This document shows, in pieces, positions 9,360-17,386 of a stretch of 64,000 nt of DNA (position 1 is the first letter of the stretch; each line of letters opens with the position of its first letter). The notes under the pieces are model-generated. The model had not been told where the DNA came from. It saw nothing but the letters and a program-made list of their open reading frames with translations, and searched no databases. The stretch spans positions 2,415,158 to 2,479,157 of the forward strand of contig OX638345.1 of the NCBI GenBank assembly GCA_951813535.1. The letters are read 5' to 3'. This DNA comes from an uncultured Dehalococcoidia bacterium. GTDB lineage: Bacteria; Chloroflexota; Dehalococcoidia; Lucifugimonadales; UBA3495. Both the position numbers and the translations under genes were made by a program.

Positions 9360-10631
9360 ATGAACTCCGCCGACCATCTCCGCCAGCAGGGCGCGGCCGC
9401 CCAGGCCGCCTCCGCCCTCCTGGCGCGCCTGCCCACCGAAACTCGCAACCATGCGTTGGAAAACATCGCCCACTCCCTGGAAACTGAGCAGGGTCCAATC
9501 CTGGACGCCAACGCGGCCGACTATCGTGATGCCCAGGCCGACGGAATCAACGACGCCTTTCTCGATCGTCTCCTGCTCACTTCCGAGCGTCTGAACGACA
9601 TGGCCGTTGATGTCCGCAGGGTCGCTGCCCTGCAGGATCCGGTTGGCGAAGTCATCGAAGCCTTCACGCTGGAAAACGGCCTGGATGTCGAGAAGCGGCG
9701 CATCCCGTTGGGTGTGATCGCCAGCATCTACGAAAGCCGTCCCAACGTCACCACTGACATCGTCGCTTTGGCCCTCAAATCCGGGAACGCCTGCCTGTTG
9801 CGGGGCGGCAAGGAGACGCTGCGGTCCAACACCGCCCTGGTCGCACTCATTCACCGGGCCCTCGGCGAAGCCGGGCTCACTACTGATTCCGTCCAGTTCG
9901 TCGATGACACCGACCGCACCCTGGTCGACGTCATGTTGCAGATGAAGGATGAGATCAATCTGCTGGTGCCCCGTGGTGGCTCCGGGCTCATCAACTTCGT
10001 CGCCGAAAATGCCACCATGCCCGTGCTGACCGGCGGCGTCGGCGTGTGCCACACCTACGTTGACCGCGATGCCGACAGTGAAATGGCCGCCAGCATCGTC
10101 TACAACGCCAAGGTCCAGCGGCCCACGGTATGCAACGCCCTGGACACAGTCCTGGTTCATTCTGAGGTGGCCGGGCGCTGTCTGCCCACGATAGCCAACC
10201 GGTTGCACGAAGCCGGCGTTGAGATGCGCTGTGACCACCGCGCCCTGACCATACTCGGGCCCGACAGCGGTCCCAACACCATTCCCGCGCAACCCGACGA
10301 TTGGGGCCGGGAGTTCCTGGCCCTGATTGCTGCGATCAAGGTGGTGGACAGCCTCGACGACGCCTTGGACCACATCCAGACTTACGGATCGGGCCACTCG
10401 GAGGCCATAATCACCCAGGACGGCGACGCGGCCGAGCGCTTCCTGAACGAGGTTGACGCAGCCGCGGTTTACCACAACACCAGCACCCGCTTTACCGACG
10501 GCGCCCAGTTCGGGTTCGGCTCGGAGGTCGGCATCAGCACCGACAAATTTCACGCACGTGGCCCCCTGGGTGTCCGCGAGCTGACGTCCTACAAGTGGAT
10601 CGTCCGCGGCAACGGACAGATCCGCGGGTGA
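9360..10631 (+). CDS. proA: Gamma-glutamyl phosphate reductase ProA
   Basis: NADPH-dependent aldehyde-dehydrogenase-fold enzyme that reduces glutamyl 5-phosphate to the semialdehyde, which cyclises to pyrroline-5-carboxylate. The 423 residues match the family length. Visible motifs are PLGVIASIYESRPNVTTD (substrate and cofactor region), KSGNACLLRGGKE, the catalytic cysteine in PTVCNALDTVLVH, and DGAQFGFGSEVGIST near the end. It follows proB in the same operon, and the two products are known to channel the unstable acyl phosphate. The small acidic gene downstream starts 12 bases after its stop. Confidence 0.97.
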   Translation: MNSADHLRQQGAAAQAASALLARLPTETRNHALENIAHSLETEQGPILDANAADYRDAQADGINDAFLDRLLLTSERLNDMAVDVRRVAALQDPVGEVIEAFTLENGLDVEKRRIPLGVIASIYESRPNVTTDIVALALKSGNACLLRGGKETLRSNTALVALIHRALGEAGLTTDSVQFVDDTDRTLVDVMLQMKDEINLLVPRGGSGLINFVAENATMPVLTGGVGVCHTYVDRDADSEMAASIVYNAKVQRPTVCNALDTVLVHSEVAGRCLPTIANRLHEAGVEMRCDHRALTILGPDSGPNTIPAQPDDWGREFLALIAAIKVVDSLDDALDHIQTYGSGHSEAIITQDGDAAERFLNEVDAAAVYHNTSTRFTDGAQFGFGSEVGISTDKFHARGPLGVRELTSYKWIVRGNGQIRG

Positions 10632-10642
10632 GGGCCGGCGCT

Positions 10643-10993
10643 ATGCCCTTCGACTACGAACGCGAAGTCCGCACTCCCCAGTCAGAGGCTTATCTCATCC
10701 TGGACGGGGAGCAACCGGTGGGTCGGATCGACACCCACTTCATGCCCGGCCTGGCCCATGTGGCCATCGCAGTCAATCCGAACCTGACCGCCGAACAGAT
10801 TGAGGAAATACTCTCCGACATCGACGCCGATATGCTGAACACCGTGGGCACCGAGCACGACACCCACCACTTTCACGTGTTTCAGGGCAACGAAATCCGG
10901 GTGTTCAGCAACGCCGGCTACGACGACTATCCCGGCGGCAACGGCAACGGACGAGGACACGGCCCCTTATCACCGCCCGGCGCAGGAAGCTAG
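10643..10993 (+). CDS. Small acidic hypothetical protein in the proBA operon
   Basis: I do not recognise this 116-residue protein. The ATG at 10643 lies 12 bases after the proA stop, so it is probably translated from the proBA message. The N-terminal 90 residues look like a compact alpha/beta fold (EAYLILDGEQPVGRIDTHF, HVAIAVNPNLTAEQIEEILS) and are rich in Asp and Glu. The tail from about residue 95 is low-complexity Gly/Asn (GGNGNGRGHG). No signal peptide, membrane helix or metal motif is obvious, apart from a DTHHFH histidine cluster. A role with ProA or ProB is only suggested by position. Confidence 0.7.
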   Translation: MPFDYEREVRTPQSEAYLILDGEQPVGRIDTHFMPGLAHVAIAVNPNLTAEQIEEILSDIDADMLNTVGTEHDTHHFHVFQGNEIRVFSNAGYDDYPGGNGNGRGHGPLSPPGAGS

Positions 10994-11074
10994 CCGAGGC
11001 GATCCCATCGACTGCATCTTTCCTGCGAATGCCGGCATCCACGTTACCCGGCCAGGTTGAGTGTCAATCCGGCA

Positions 11075-11101
11075 CGGCCTTGCGCAGGGCCGGGCGTTTT
11101 T
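11075..11101 (+). terminator. Rho-independent terminator after proBA operon
   Basis: CGGCC and GGCCG pair across an eight-base loop, followed by GGC and TTTTT. It sits between the small gene and the converging transketolase gene, whose stop codon it touches. Confidence 0.7.
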
Positions 11102-12050
11102 ACCCTTTTCGCTTCAGTACCCGCTGCACTGCCGCTTCCACTCCGGCTGACGTCAGCCCATTCTTCTCCATCAGCTCGTTGGCCGGACCGGAGCTTGTGT
11201 ACCCGTGCAGCGCGACCATTTCAATTGGCGCCGGCTGGTTTCTGGCAACCACTCCAGCGACCACGCTGCCCAGCCCGCCATGCACGTAGTGTTCCTCGGC
11301 AGTTACAATTGCCCCGGTTTCCCGAGCCGCCGCGATGATTGCCGCCTCGTCCGCCGGCGCCAGCGTGTGCAGGTTTACGACCCGCGCGTCGATTCCCTGC
11401 CCCGCCAGGCTGTCGGCGGCGTCAAGCGCCGGAGCCACCAGGGAGCCCATGGCAATGATGCACACGTCTCCACCTGGGCGTAGAACGTCGGCGGCTCCGA
11501 TCTCGAATTCGTAGCCGTTCTCGTGGACGATCTGCGTGGCCGCTCGAGGCAGCCGCACGTACACCGGGCCCCGAGTGGACGCAATGGCTCGGACTGCCTG
11601 CTCCGTTTCGGGAGCGTCTGCCGGCGTGATCACCGTGAACGACGGCAATGCGCACATCAGCGACAGGTCTTCGATCCCATGGGCCGACATTCCGTCCTCG
11701 CCGGTGAGAATGCCGGCGTGGGTGCACACCAGTTTGACGTTCAGCGACGGCTGCGACACCAACACCCGCAGTTGATCGTAGGGACGGCCCGTCCCGAATA
11801 CGCTGAACGTGCTGACGAAGGGTACCTTCCCGGCCGCTGCCAGGCCAGCCGCCACGCCGACGATGTTTTGCTCCGCCGGGCCGAAATCGAAAAACCGCTC
11901 CGGGTATTGGTCCCGCCACAGGTGCACGAAGGTCGACACGTTCAGGTCGCCGCCCAACACCACGATGTCCGGGTGCTCGTCGGCCATTGTGAGGAGGGTT
12001 CGGCCGTAAGTTTCCCGCGTAGCCGCGGATGCCCGTTGCGTCGCCATCAC
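11100..12050 (-). CDS. Transketolase, C-terminal subunit
   Basis: A 316-residue half-transketolase with the pyrimidine-binding and C-terminal domains. With the N-terminal subunit it would transfer two-carbon ketol units in the pentose phosphate pathway. Evidence: the PYR-domain stretch FDFGPAEQNIVGVAAGLAAA carries the catalytic glutamate that activates thiamine diphosphate. THAGILTGEDGMSAHG and FTVITPADAPETEQAV follow. The transketolase C domain contains VCIIAMGSLVAPALDAADSL and TAEEHYVHGGLGS. Its start overlaps the stop of the N-terminal subunit by four bases (ATGA), which points to translational coupling and equal amounts. Split transketolases of this type are common in archaea and several bacterial phyla. 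Some clades use related two-subunit enzymes for other sugar phosphates, so the exact substrate is inferred. Confidence 0.9.
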   Translation of the reverse strand: MMATQRASAATRETYGRTLLTMADEHPDIVVLGGDLNVSTFVHLWRDQYPERFFDFGPAEQNIVGVAAGLAAAGKVPFVSTFSVFGTGRPYDQLRVLVSQPSLNVKLVCTHAGILTGEDGMSAHGIEDLSLMCALPSFTVITPADAPETEQAVRAIASTRGPVYVRLPRAATQIVHENGYEFEIGAADVLRPGGDVCIIAMGSLVAPALDAADSLAGQGIDARVVNLHTLAPADEAAIIAAARETGAIVTAEEHYVHGGLGSVVAGVVARNQPAPIEMVALHGYTSSGPANELMEKNGLTSAGVEAAVQRVLKRKG

Positions 12051-12871
12051 GCCAGCTCCTTAAGTGCCGCTTCGTATTCCTCGGCGTTGGGCGCCCGCCC
12101 GTGAAAGGCGGGGTTGTTTTCCATGAAGCTCACGCCCTTCCCTTTCACAGTGTTGGCGATGATCGCCGTCGGCCCGCCTTCAGCTGCGGTTTGCAACGCT
12201 CGAAGTACCTCAGCGTGCTCGTGCCCGTTGCACGTTACAACGTTCCAGCCGAAGTCGCGCCAGCGGTCCGCAAGCGGTTCCAGCGTCATGACTTCGTCCG
12301 TGAACCGGTCGTTCTGGATTCGATTGCGGTCAACAATCGCCGTCAGATTGGTCGCCCGGTGGTGCGCCGCCGACATCGCGGCTTCCCACACCTCGCCTTC
12401 CTGGCATTCGCCGTCACCCAGCAGCGCGAACACGCGGTAATCCTTTCCGTCCAGCCGGGCCGCCAGAGCGTGTCCCAGCGCAAACGAAAGCCCCATTCCC
12501 AACGAGCCGGAGTTCATCTCCACCCCCGGCGTCATCGGGTGCGCGTGGCCCTGGAGCAGCCCGTCGGTTTTCCGGTAGGAGGATAGTTCCTCGCGTCCGA
12601 AGTAACCGGCCATCGACAGCGTCGTATAGAACCCCGGCGATGCATGCCCCTTGCTCAGCACAAACCGATCCCGATCCGGCCAGGCCGGATCTTCGGCGTC
12701 GTAGCGCATCACCCCGAAATACAAGGCGACCAGGATGTCGATCTCTGACAGCGAGCCACCAGGGTGTCCGCTCCCGGCCCCATAGATCATCTCCAGGCTG
12801 TCGCGCCTCAGTTGCAGGGACGTTGCCCGCATCTCCTCAACGGTCTGTAGCGGTTGGTTGACTACTGCCAA
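12047..12871 (-). CDS. Transketolase, N-terminal subunit
   Basis: The thiamine-diphosphate-binding half of a split transketolase, about 274 residues. Visible motifs are YGAGSGHPGGSLSEIDILVA, FVLSKGHASPGFY, the diphosphate/Mg-binding GDGECQEGEVWEAAMSA and IVDRNRIQND. Start choice: the TTG at 12916 lies between a strong -10 box and the expected transcription start, so it cannot be used. The TTG at 12871 follows AGGTGA at a short spacing and gives the usual number of residues before LRRDSLEMIY. The ATG at 12832 is the alternative. It is the first gene of the two-gene unit and overlaps its partner by four bases. Confidence 0.9.
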   Translation of the reverse strand: MAVVNQPLQTVEEMRATSLQLRRDSLEMIYGAGSGHPGGSLSEIDILVALYFGVMRYDAEDPAWPDRDRFVLSKGHASPGFYTTLSMAGYFGREELSSYRKTDGLLQGHAHPMTPGVEMNSGSLGMGLSFALGHALAARLDGKDYRVFALLGDGECQEGEVWEAAMSAAHHRATNLTAIVDRNRIQNDRFTDEVMTLEPLADRWRDFGWNVVTCNGHEHAEVLRALQTAAEGGPTAIIANTVKGKGVSFMENNPAFHGRAPNAEEYEAALKELA

Positions 12872-12917
12872 AACGTCACCTGCGGTATAGAAGGGGATAA
12901 TAATGCGAGCCGACAAG

Positions 12918-12946
12918 ATTATATTCCCCGCCTGTTACGGTGTCCA
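12918..12946 (-). promoter_or_regulatory. Sigma-70-type promoter of the transketolase operon
   Basis: TGGACA (five of six) and a perfect TATAAT are separated by 17 bases on the minus strand. Transcription should start near 12911, about 40 bases before the TTG start at 12871. Confidence 0.75.
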
Positions 12947-13110
12947 TAAGTTCGATGCGTTGCTCGACGCCTCCGCGTTGAAGGTTCGCCCGGTGCATCT
13001 CTGTGGCGGGTTCGAGCTTGCCCACAATCCGTTCACGGGGACGCGGTGGCCAACCGGTGGGCTATACTGACCTTCCCTGCAACCACCGGTTATTCGATGG
13101 GATCTAGCCG

Positions 13111-14496
13111 ATGATAGTCGACAGCCACTGCCATATTTTCCCTGCCGATTTCGGCTTCCGTCACGATGAGTTGGCTTCGCGGGACGCCACCTATGCTGAG
13201 CTGTTTCCCGAATCCGGAGGCCGATTCGCAGACGTCGAACAACTGCTGCGCGATATGGATTCGGCTGGTGTCGACCGCGCAGTTGCCATGGGATTCGGTT
13301 GGACTGACCCGCGCCTTGCCGCGGAGGCGAATGACTACCTCATCTGGGCGACGGGGGCCCATCCCGATCGGATAACCGCTTTCGCGTCCGTGAATCCGGC
13401 TTGGGGTGAAGAGGCAGTCCGTGAGGCGGCGCGCTGCCTCGACGCCGGCGCAGCCGGCGTAGGCGAAATTCATGCGGACAGCCAGGAATTCGACATCACA
13501 GACGCCGCCGTCATGGACCCATTGATGACCCTGCTGCGCTCGCGCGATGTTCCGATAGTGGTTCATGCCTCTGAACCCGTTGGGCACGCATACCCCGGCA
13601 AGGGTTCGTCGACTCCCCAACGCTTGCTGCAACTTGCCACAAACTTCCCGGAAAACCGCATGGTATTTGCCCACCTGGGCGGCGGTCTTCCCTTCTATGC
13701 CGCCATGCCGGAGGTTGGAGACGCCCTGAAAAACGTTTGGTACGACACCGCGGCGCTCCCCTATCTCTATCGGAGTGAGGCTATTGCCGCGGTCACCATG
13801 ACCGCGGGAGCCGACCGCGTCCTTTTCGGAACCGATTACCCGCTGCTCCGCCATGGTCGTGTCATCGACTACGTGCGATCTGCGAATCTGCCGGGTGAAG
13901 CAACCGACGCCATTTTGGGAGCCAATGCCCTGCGCTTGCTCAAATCCGACAATCAGACGATGGAAACGTTGCCCGACTACCTGAGACCCGGGTTGGACGT
14001 AGTTCTGATCGGTCTGAACCCGTCAACCCGGTCGGTCCAGGCTGGTCACTATTTTGCCAACCCCCGCAATCGGTTCTGGTCGGCTCTGTCCGCTGCCAAT
14101 CTCATCTGCCGGTCGGTGGGTCCGGAGGACGACGCCTCGCTGCTGAGTCATGGCATCGGCTTCACCGATGTGGTCAAGCGTCCTACAAGTCAGGCATCCG
14201 GCCTTTCAAGCGAAGACTACCGCCGGGATGCGCCCGCCCTGCGCGAAAAACTGCTGCGCCACGCCCCACGCATCGCCTGTTTCCACGGTCTCACCGCGTA
14301 CCGCGCCTATCTCCGACACGGCGAGGGAATCAAACACACGGGGAACATCGAACTCGGCCGGCAAGAACTGACGATCGGCGCCAGTCACCTGTTCGTCCTG
14401 CCCAACCCCAGCCCCGCCAACGCCAGGTATTCCCTGGAGGATTTGACCTCCTGGTACGTGGAGCTAAATCGCTGGCGCGTCGAGTTGGCCTCGTGA
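13111..14496 (+). CDS. Amidohydrolase fused to mismatch-specific uracil-DNA glycosylase (MUG/TDG type)
   Basis: One 461-residue frame with two unrelated enzymes. Residues 1-280 are an amidohydrolase-2 type TIM barrel: metal ligands in VDSHCHIF, VVHASEPVG, MVFAHLGGGLPF and VLFGTDYPLL. Residues 284-460 are a family-2 uracil-DNA glycosylase. Motif 1 is VVLIGLNPSTRSVQAGHYFA, with the catalytic-region Asn at 303. NRFW follows, then FTDVVKRPTSQASGLS and motif 2 VLPNPSPANARYS. The glycosylase would excise U or T opposite G. The junction SDNQTMETLPDY is in frame and contains an internal ATG at 13960, which could also start a separate glycosylase, although no ribosome-binding site is clear there. The stop overlaps thpR by four bases, and an AlkA-type glycosylase follows, so the context is nucleic-acid repair. 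A TATACT at 13063-13068 may be its -10 box. Confidence 0.85.
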   Translation: MIVDSHCHIFPADFGFRHDELASRDATYAELFPESGGRFADVEQLLRDMDSAGVDRAVAMGFGWTDPRLAAEANDYLIWATGAHPDRITAFASVNPAWGEEAVREAARCLDAGAAGVGEIHADSQEFDITDAAVMDPLMTLLRSRDVPIVVHASEPVGHAYPGKGSSTPQRLLQLATNFPENRMVFAHLGGGLPFYAAMPEVGDALKNVWYDTAALPYLYRSEAIAAVTMTAGADRVLFGTDYPLLRHGRVIDYVRSANLPGEATDAILGANALRLLKSDNQTMETLPDYLRPGLDVVLIGLNPSTRSVQAGHYFANPRNRFWSALSAANLICRSVGPEDDASLLSHGIGFTDVVKRPTSQASGLSSEDYRRDAPALREKLLRHAPRIACFHGLTAYRAYLRHGEGIKHTGNIELGRQELTIGASHLFVLPNPSPANARYSLEDLTSWYVELNRWRVELAS

Positions 14497-15080
14497 CTCC
14501 AGCTTCGGAAACCCTGCGAACGTTTATTGCGTTGCCGTTGCCCGAAGAATGGACCCGACAACTGGCGGACACAATCTCGGAGTTGAGCCGGGCTCTGCCG
14601 TCCAGCGTGCGCTGGGTTTCTCCCGCGGGTATACATCTGACCCTGAAATTCCTCGGCCCCACGGACTCCCGGCTGGTGCCGCCAATACTGGACGCAGTTG
14701 CCGAGAACTTCGCCGAGACCAGTGTCCCCATGCTGTCGCTGTCTGGTCTGGGAACCTTCCCGGCCGGCAGGAACCCGCGGGTGATCTGGGCCGGAGTATC
14801 CGGCGGCGCTGAAAGCCTGGACGATCTGCACCGGCGCGCCGAGCGGGCGGTCCGCGATCTCGGCTGGTCCGCGGATAGCCGTCCGTTCCGACCGCACCTG
14901 ACCCTGGGCCGGGTGCGCGACCGGGTCAACCCACGACAGCGCCAGGCCGTTTTCGACGCCGTGTCGCGCGCCCGGCTTCCGGCCATTCCGGGTTGGCGTC
15001 CTGATACCGTCCGATTATATCGAAGCGTGCTCACGCCCCAAGGGGCCCAGTACTCCAGCCTCGGGGAGGTGCAAATCTGA
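14493..15080 (+). CDS. thpR: RNA 2',3'-cyclic phosphodiesterase ThpR
   Basis: A 195-residue 2H-phosphoesterase that opens 2',3'-cyclic phosphates and was first described as a 2'-5' RNA ligase. Both catalytic HxT motifs are present: HLTLKFLG near residue 48 and RPHLTLGRVRD near residue 134. The N-terminus LRTFIALPLPEEW is typical. The start is GTG at 14493 inside GTGA, overlapping the stop of the upstream fusion gene, so translation is probably coupled. Its own TGA overlaps the ATG of the next gene by one base. thpR is often found next to DNA-repair genes, which fits here. Confidence 0.93.
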   Translation: MTPASETLRTFIALPLPEEWTRQLADTISELSRALPSSVRWVSPAGIHLTLKFLGPTDSRLVPPILDAVAENFAETSVPMLSLSGLGTFPAGRNPRVIWAGVSGGAESLDDLHRRAERAVRDLGWSADSRPFRPHLTLGRVRDRVNPRQRQAVFDAVSRARLPAIPGWRPDTVRLYRSVLTPQGAQYSSLGEVQI

Positions 15081-16012
15081 TGGAAACTACCCTGGTTACC
15101 GCCGTTCGTCCGGTTCCGCCCTACGACTTCGAACTGACTGCCGGGCAACCCAATTATTCCCGAGACCAACAGTTCAAAACCGAGGAGTATGTGGATGGTC
15201 GCCACCTCCGCTTGCTTGATCTGGGCGACAAGGCTGCCCTGGCCGCCGTGCGTTCGGTCGGCACAGTGGATCAACCCGAGTTGTCGGTTGAGCTGACCGG
15301 GGACGACCTCACCGGCGGCGACGCCGATCGCGCGGCTGAGCAAATCACCTGGCTTCTGGGCTGCGACCAGGACGTGCGGCCATTTTACGATTCGGTGACC
15401 GGAGATCAGGTGTTGGCCGAAGTCGTCAACGATTTCTACGGGTACCACAATACCCGCACCGCCACGGTATACGAGGCGTTGGTGCAGGCAATCATGGGAC
15501 AACAGATCGCGACCAACGTCGCCAGGATCATCCGCAGCCTGCTCATCGAGAACTACGGTGTCCGAGCGACGGTTACCGACCGCGAATGGTACGCTTTTCC
15601 CCGGGCAGAATCCCTGGCAACCGCAGAAGTGGATGACCTGCGCCAGCTCAAGCTCAGCTTCCGCAAAGCGGAATACATCCAGGGCATCGCACGCGCCGCC
15701 CTCGAGTCAGACGATGGTTTCGAGGGAATGCACGATCTCGATGACGACGAGGTGGTGAAGCGCATGGTGGCCATGCGAGGTGTCGGGCAGTGGACCGCGC
15801 AGTGGGTCCTCGTCCGCGCCCTTTCGCGACCCGACGGGTTCCCAATCGGCGACCTCGCATTGCGCCGAACCGTCAGTAGTCTTTATTTCGACGGTGAGGA
15901 GATCAACGACGCCCAACTGCTGGCGTTCTCTGAACGCTGGTCTCCCTGGCGGTCGTACGCGACTTCGTACCTGTTCGCCGCTCTTCGTTCCGGCCGCATC
16001 GCCGGTTCCTAG
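15080..16012 (+). CDS. DNA-3-methyladenine glycosylase II, AlkA-like (HhH-GPD)
   Basis: A 310-residue base-excision enzyme of the helix-hairpin-helix GPD superfamily. The N-terminal 110 residues resemble the AlkA N-domain. The catalytic region begins at ALVQAIMGQQIATNVARII. The hairpin MRGVGQWTAQWVLVRALSRP is followed by FPIGDLALRR, where the Asp is the expected catalytic residue. There is no iron-sulfur Cys cluster at the C-terminus, which argues for AlkA rather than Nth or MutY. It is the last gene of a tightly packed three-gene operon, and its stop lies 10 bases from the converging ffh stop. Confidence 0.9.
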   Translation: METTLVTAVRPVPPYDFELTAGQPNYSRDQQFKTEEYVDGRHLRLLDLGDKAALAAVRSVGTVDQPELSVELTGDDLTGGDADRAAEQITWLLGCDQDVRPFYDSVTGDQVLAEVVNDFYGYHNTRTATVYEALVQAIMGQQIATNVARIIRSLLIENYGVRATVTDREWYAFPRAESLATAEVDDLRQLKLSFRKAEYIQGIARAALESDDGFEGMHDLDDDEVVKRMVAMRGVGQWTAQWVLVRALSRPDGFPIGDLALRRTVSSLYFDGEEINDAQLLAFSERWSPWRSYATSYLFAALRSGRIAGS

Positions 16013-16022
16013 CGGACGGTCA

Positions 16023-17348
16023 CTACCGGAGCATTCTCATCAAGCCCTTGGGGTTGTTGGAAAACTGTCGCATCAACCGCTGAGTTTGCTTGAACTGGTT
16101 GAGCACCCGGTTCACGTCCGACGGGTTGGTGCCGCTTCCCAAGGCGATCCGCCGGCGCCGGCTGCCCTTGATGATCTCCGGTTTTTCCCGCTCTTCCAGC
16201 GTCATCGACCGAATGATCGCCTCGGTTTTCTTCAGCTCCGACTCGTCCAGTTGGCCCTGCATCTTCTTGGTCTGGCGGCCCAATCCGGGCATCATCTCCA
16301 TGATCGACGCCAACCCGCCCATCTTTTGCACGCCCTGAATCTGATCGAGGAAATCGTCCAGCGTGAACGAGGCGGTCCTCATCTTGCGTTCAAGTTCCTT
16401 GGCCTTTTCCTCGTCCACCGCTTCCTGCGCGCGTTCGATCAGGGTCAGCACGTCGCCCATGGCCAGGATTCGTGACGCCATCCGGTCGGGGTGAAACTGC
16501 TCCAGCGCGTCGCTCCGTTCCCCGGTGCCGATGAACTTGATGGGCACGCCGGTGACCTTCGTGACTGATAGCGCCGCACCGCCCCTCGCGTCTCCGTCCA
16601 TCTTGGAAAGGATCAGCCCGTCCAGACCCACTCGCTGGTGAAACTCCTCCGACGCGTTCACCGCGTCCTGGCCGGTCATGGCATCCACGACCAGGACGGT
16701 CTGATGGGGAGATACCGCCTGTTTCACCTCTTCCAGCTCTGTCATCAACTCGTCGTCGATGTGCAGACGCCCGCCGGTGTCGACGATGGCCCACGTCAGG
16801 GCCAACTCGGCGGCCCGCCGTACCCCGGCGATGGCAACCTTGGCCGGTGTCGAAGAGCCCGGATCTTCGGAGTACACCGGGATGTCCAACTGCTTCCCCA
16901 ACGATTGCAGTTGGGCTATGGCGGCCGGACGCCGCAGGTCGGCGGCGATGAGCATCACGCTATGTTGCTGGCGCTTCATCTGCAATGCCAGTTTGGCGGC
17001 CGTCGTCGTCTTGCCGGACCCCTGGAGACCGACCAGCATCAGAACGGACGGCAGCTGGCTCGCCGGCGTGAGCCGATGATCCCCCGCGCTCAATATGTCG
17101 GTCAGCTCCTCGTGAACGATCTTGACCACCTGCTGACCTGGTGACAGGCTCTCGAGTACCTCGCCGGTCAACGCACGGTCTTTGACCTTCGCCACAAACT
17201 CCCGGGCGACCCGGAAATTCACGTCGGCCTCGAGCAACGACCGGCGCACCTGGCCCAGGGCGTCGTCGATGTCTTTTTCGGTGAGCCGGCCCTTGCCCTG
17301 TAGACGGTTGAAAATCCCGGTCAATCGGTCGGTCAAATTGTCAAACAT
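16023..17348 (-). CDS. ffh: Signal recognition particle protein Ffh
   Basis: The GTPase that binds signal peptides with 4.5S RNA and delivers ribosomes to FtsY. The 441 residues hold an N domain and a G domain with P-loop GLQGSGKTTTAAKLAL, ADLRRPAAIAQL, IVDTGGRLHIDD (Gly where Ala is usual) and LSKMDGDARGG. The Met-rich M domain has QKMGGLASIMEMMPGLG and the RNA-binding SRRRRIALGSGTNPSDVN. The ribosome-binding site GGGAGTG precedes the ATG. It lies 38 bases after the ABC permease gene on the same strand and may be read from that operon. Confidence 0.97.
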   Translation of the reverse strand: MFDNLTDRLTGIFNRLQGKGRLTEKDIDDALGQVRRSLLEADVNFRVAREFVAKVKDRALTGEVLESLSPGQQVVKIVHEELTDILSAGDHRLTPASQLPSVLMLVGLQGSGKTTTAAKLALQMKRQQHSVMLIAADLRRPAAIAQLQSLGKQLDIPVYSEDPGSSTPAKVAIAGVRRAAELALTWAIVDTGGRLHIDDELMTELEEVKQAVSPHQTVLVVDAMTGQDAVNASEEFHQRVGLDGLILSKMDGDARGGAALSVTKVTGVPIKFIGTGERSDALEQFHPDRMASRILAMGDVLTLIERAQEAVDEEKAKELERKMRTASFTLDDFLDQIQGVQKMGGLASIMEMMPGLGRQTKKMQGQLDESELKKTEAIIRSMTLEEREKPEIIKGSRRRRIALGSGTNPSDVNRVLNQFKQTQRLMRQFSNNPKGLMRMLR

Positions 17349-17386
17349 ACCGGTTCACTCCCATCGCGTCGCCGACAGCGCGCGGG

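Noticed and set aside
12872-12916. TTG at 12916 as start of the transketolase N-terminal subunit
   Set aside because: It lies between the -10 box and the predicted transcription start, so it would not be in the message.
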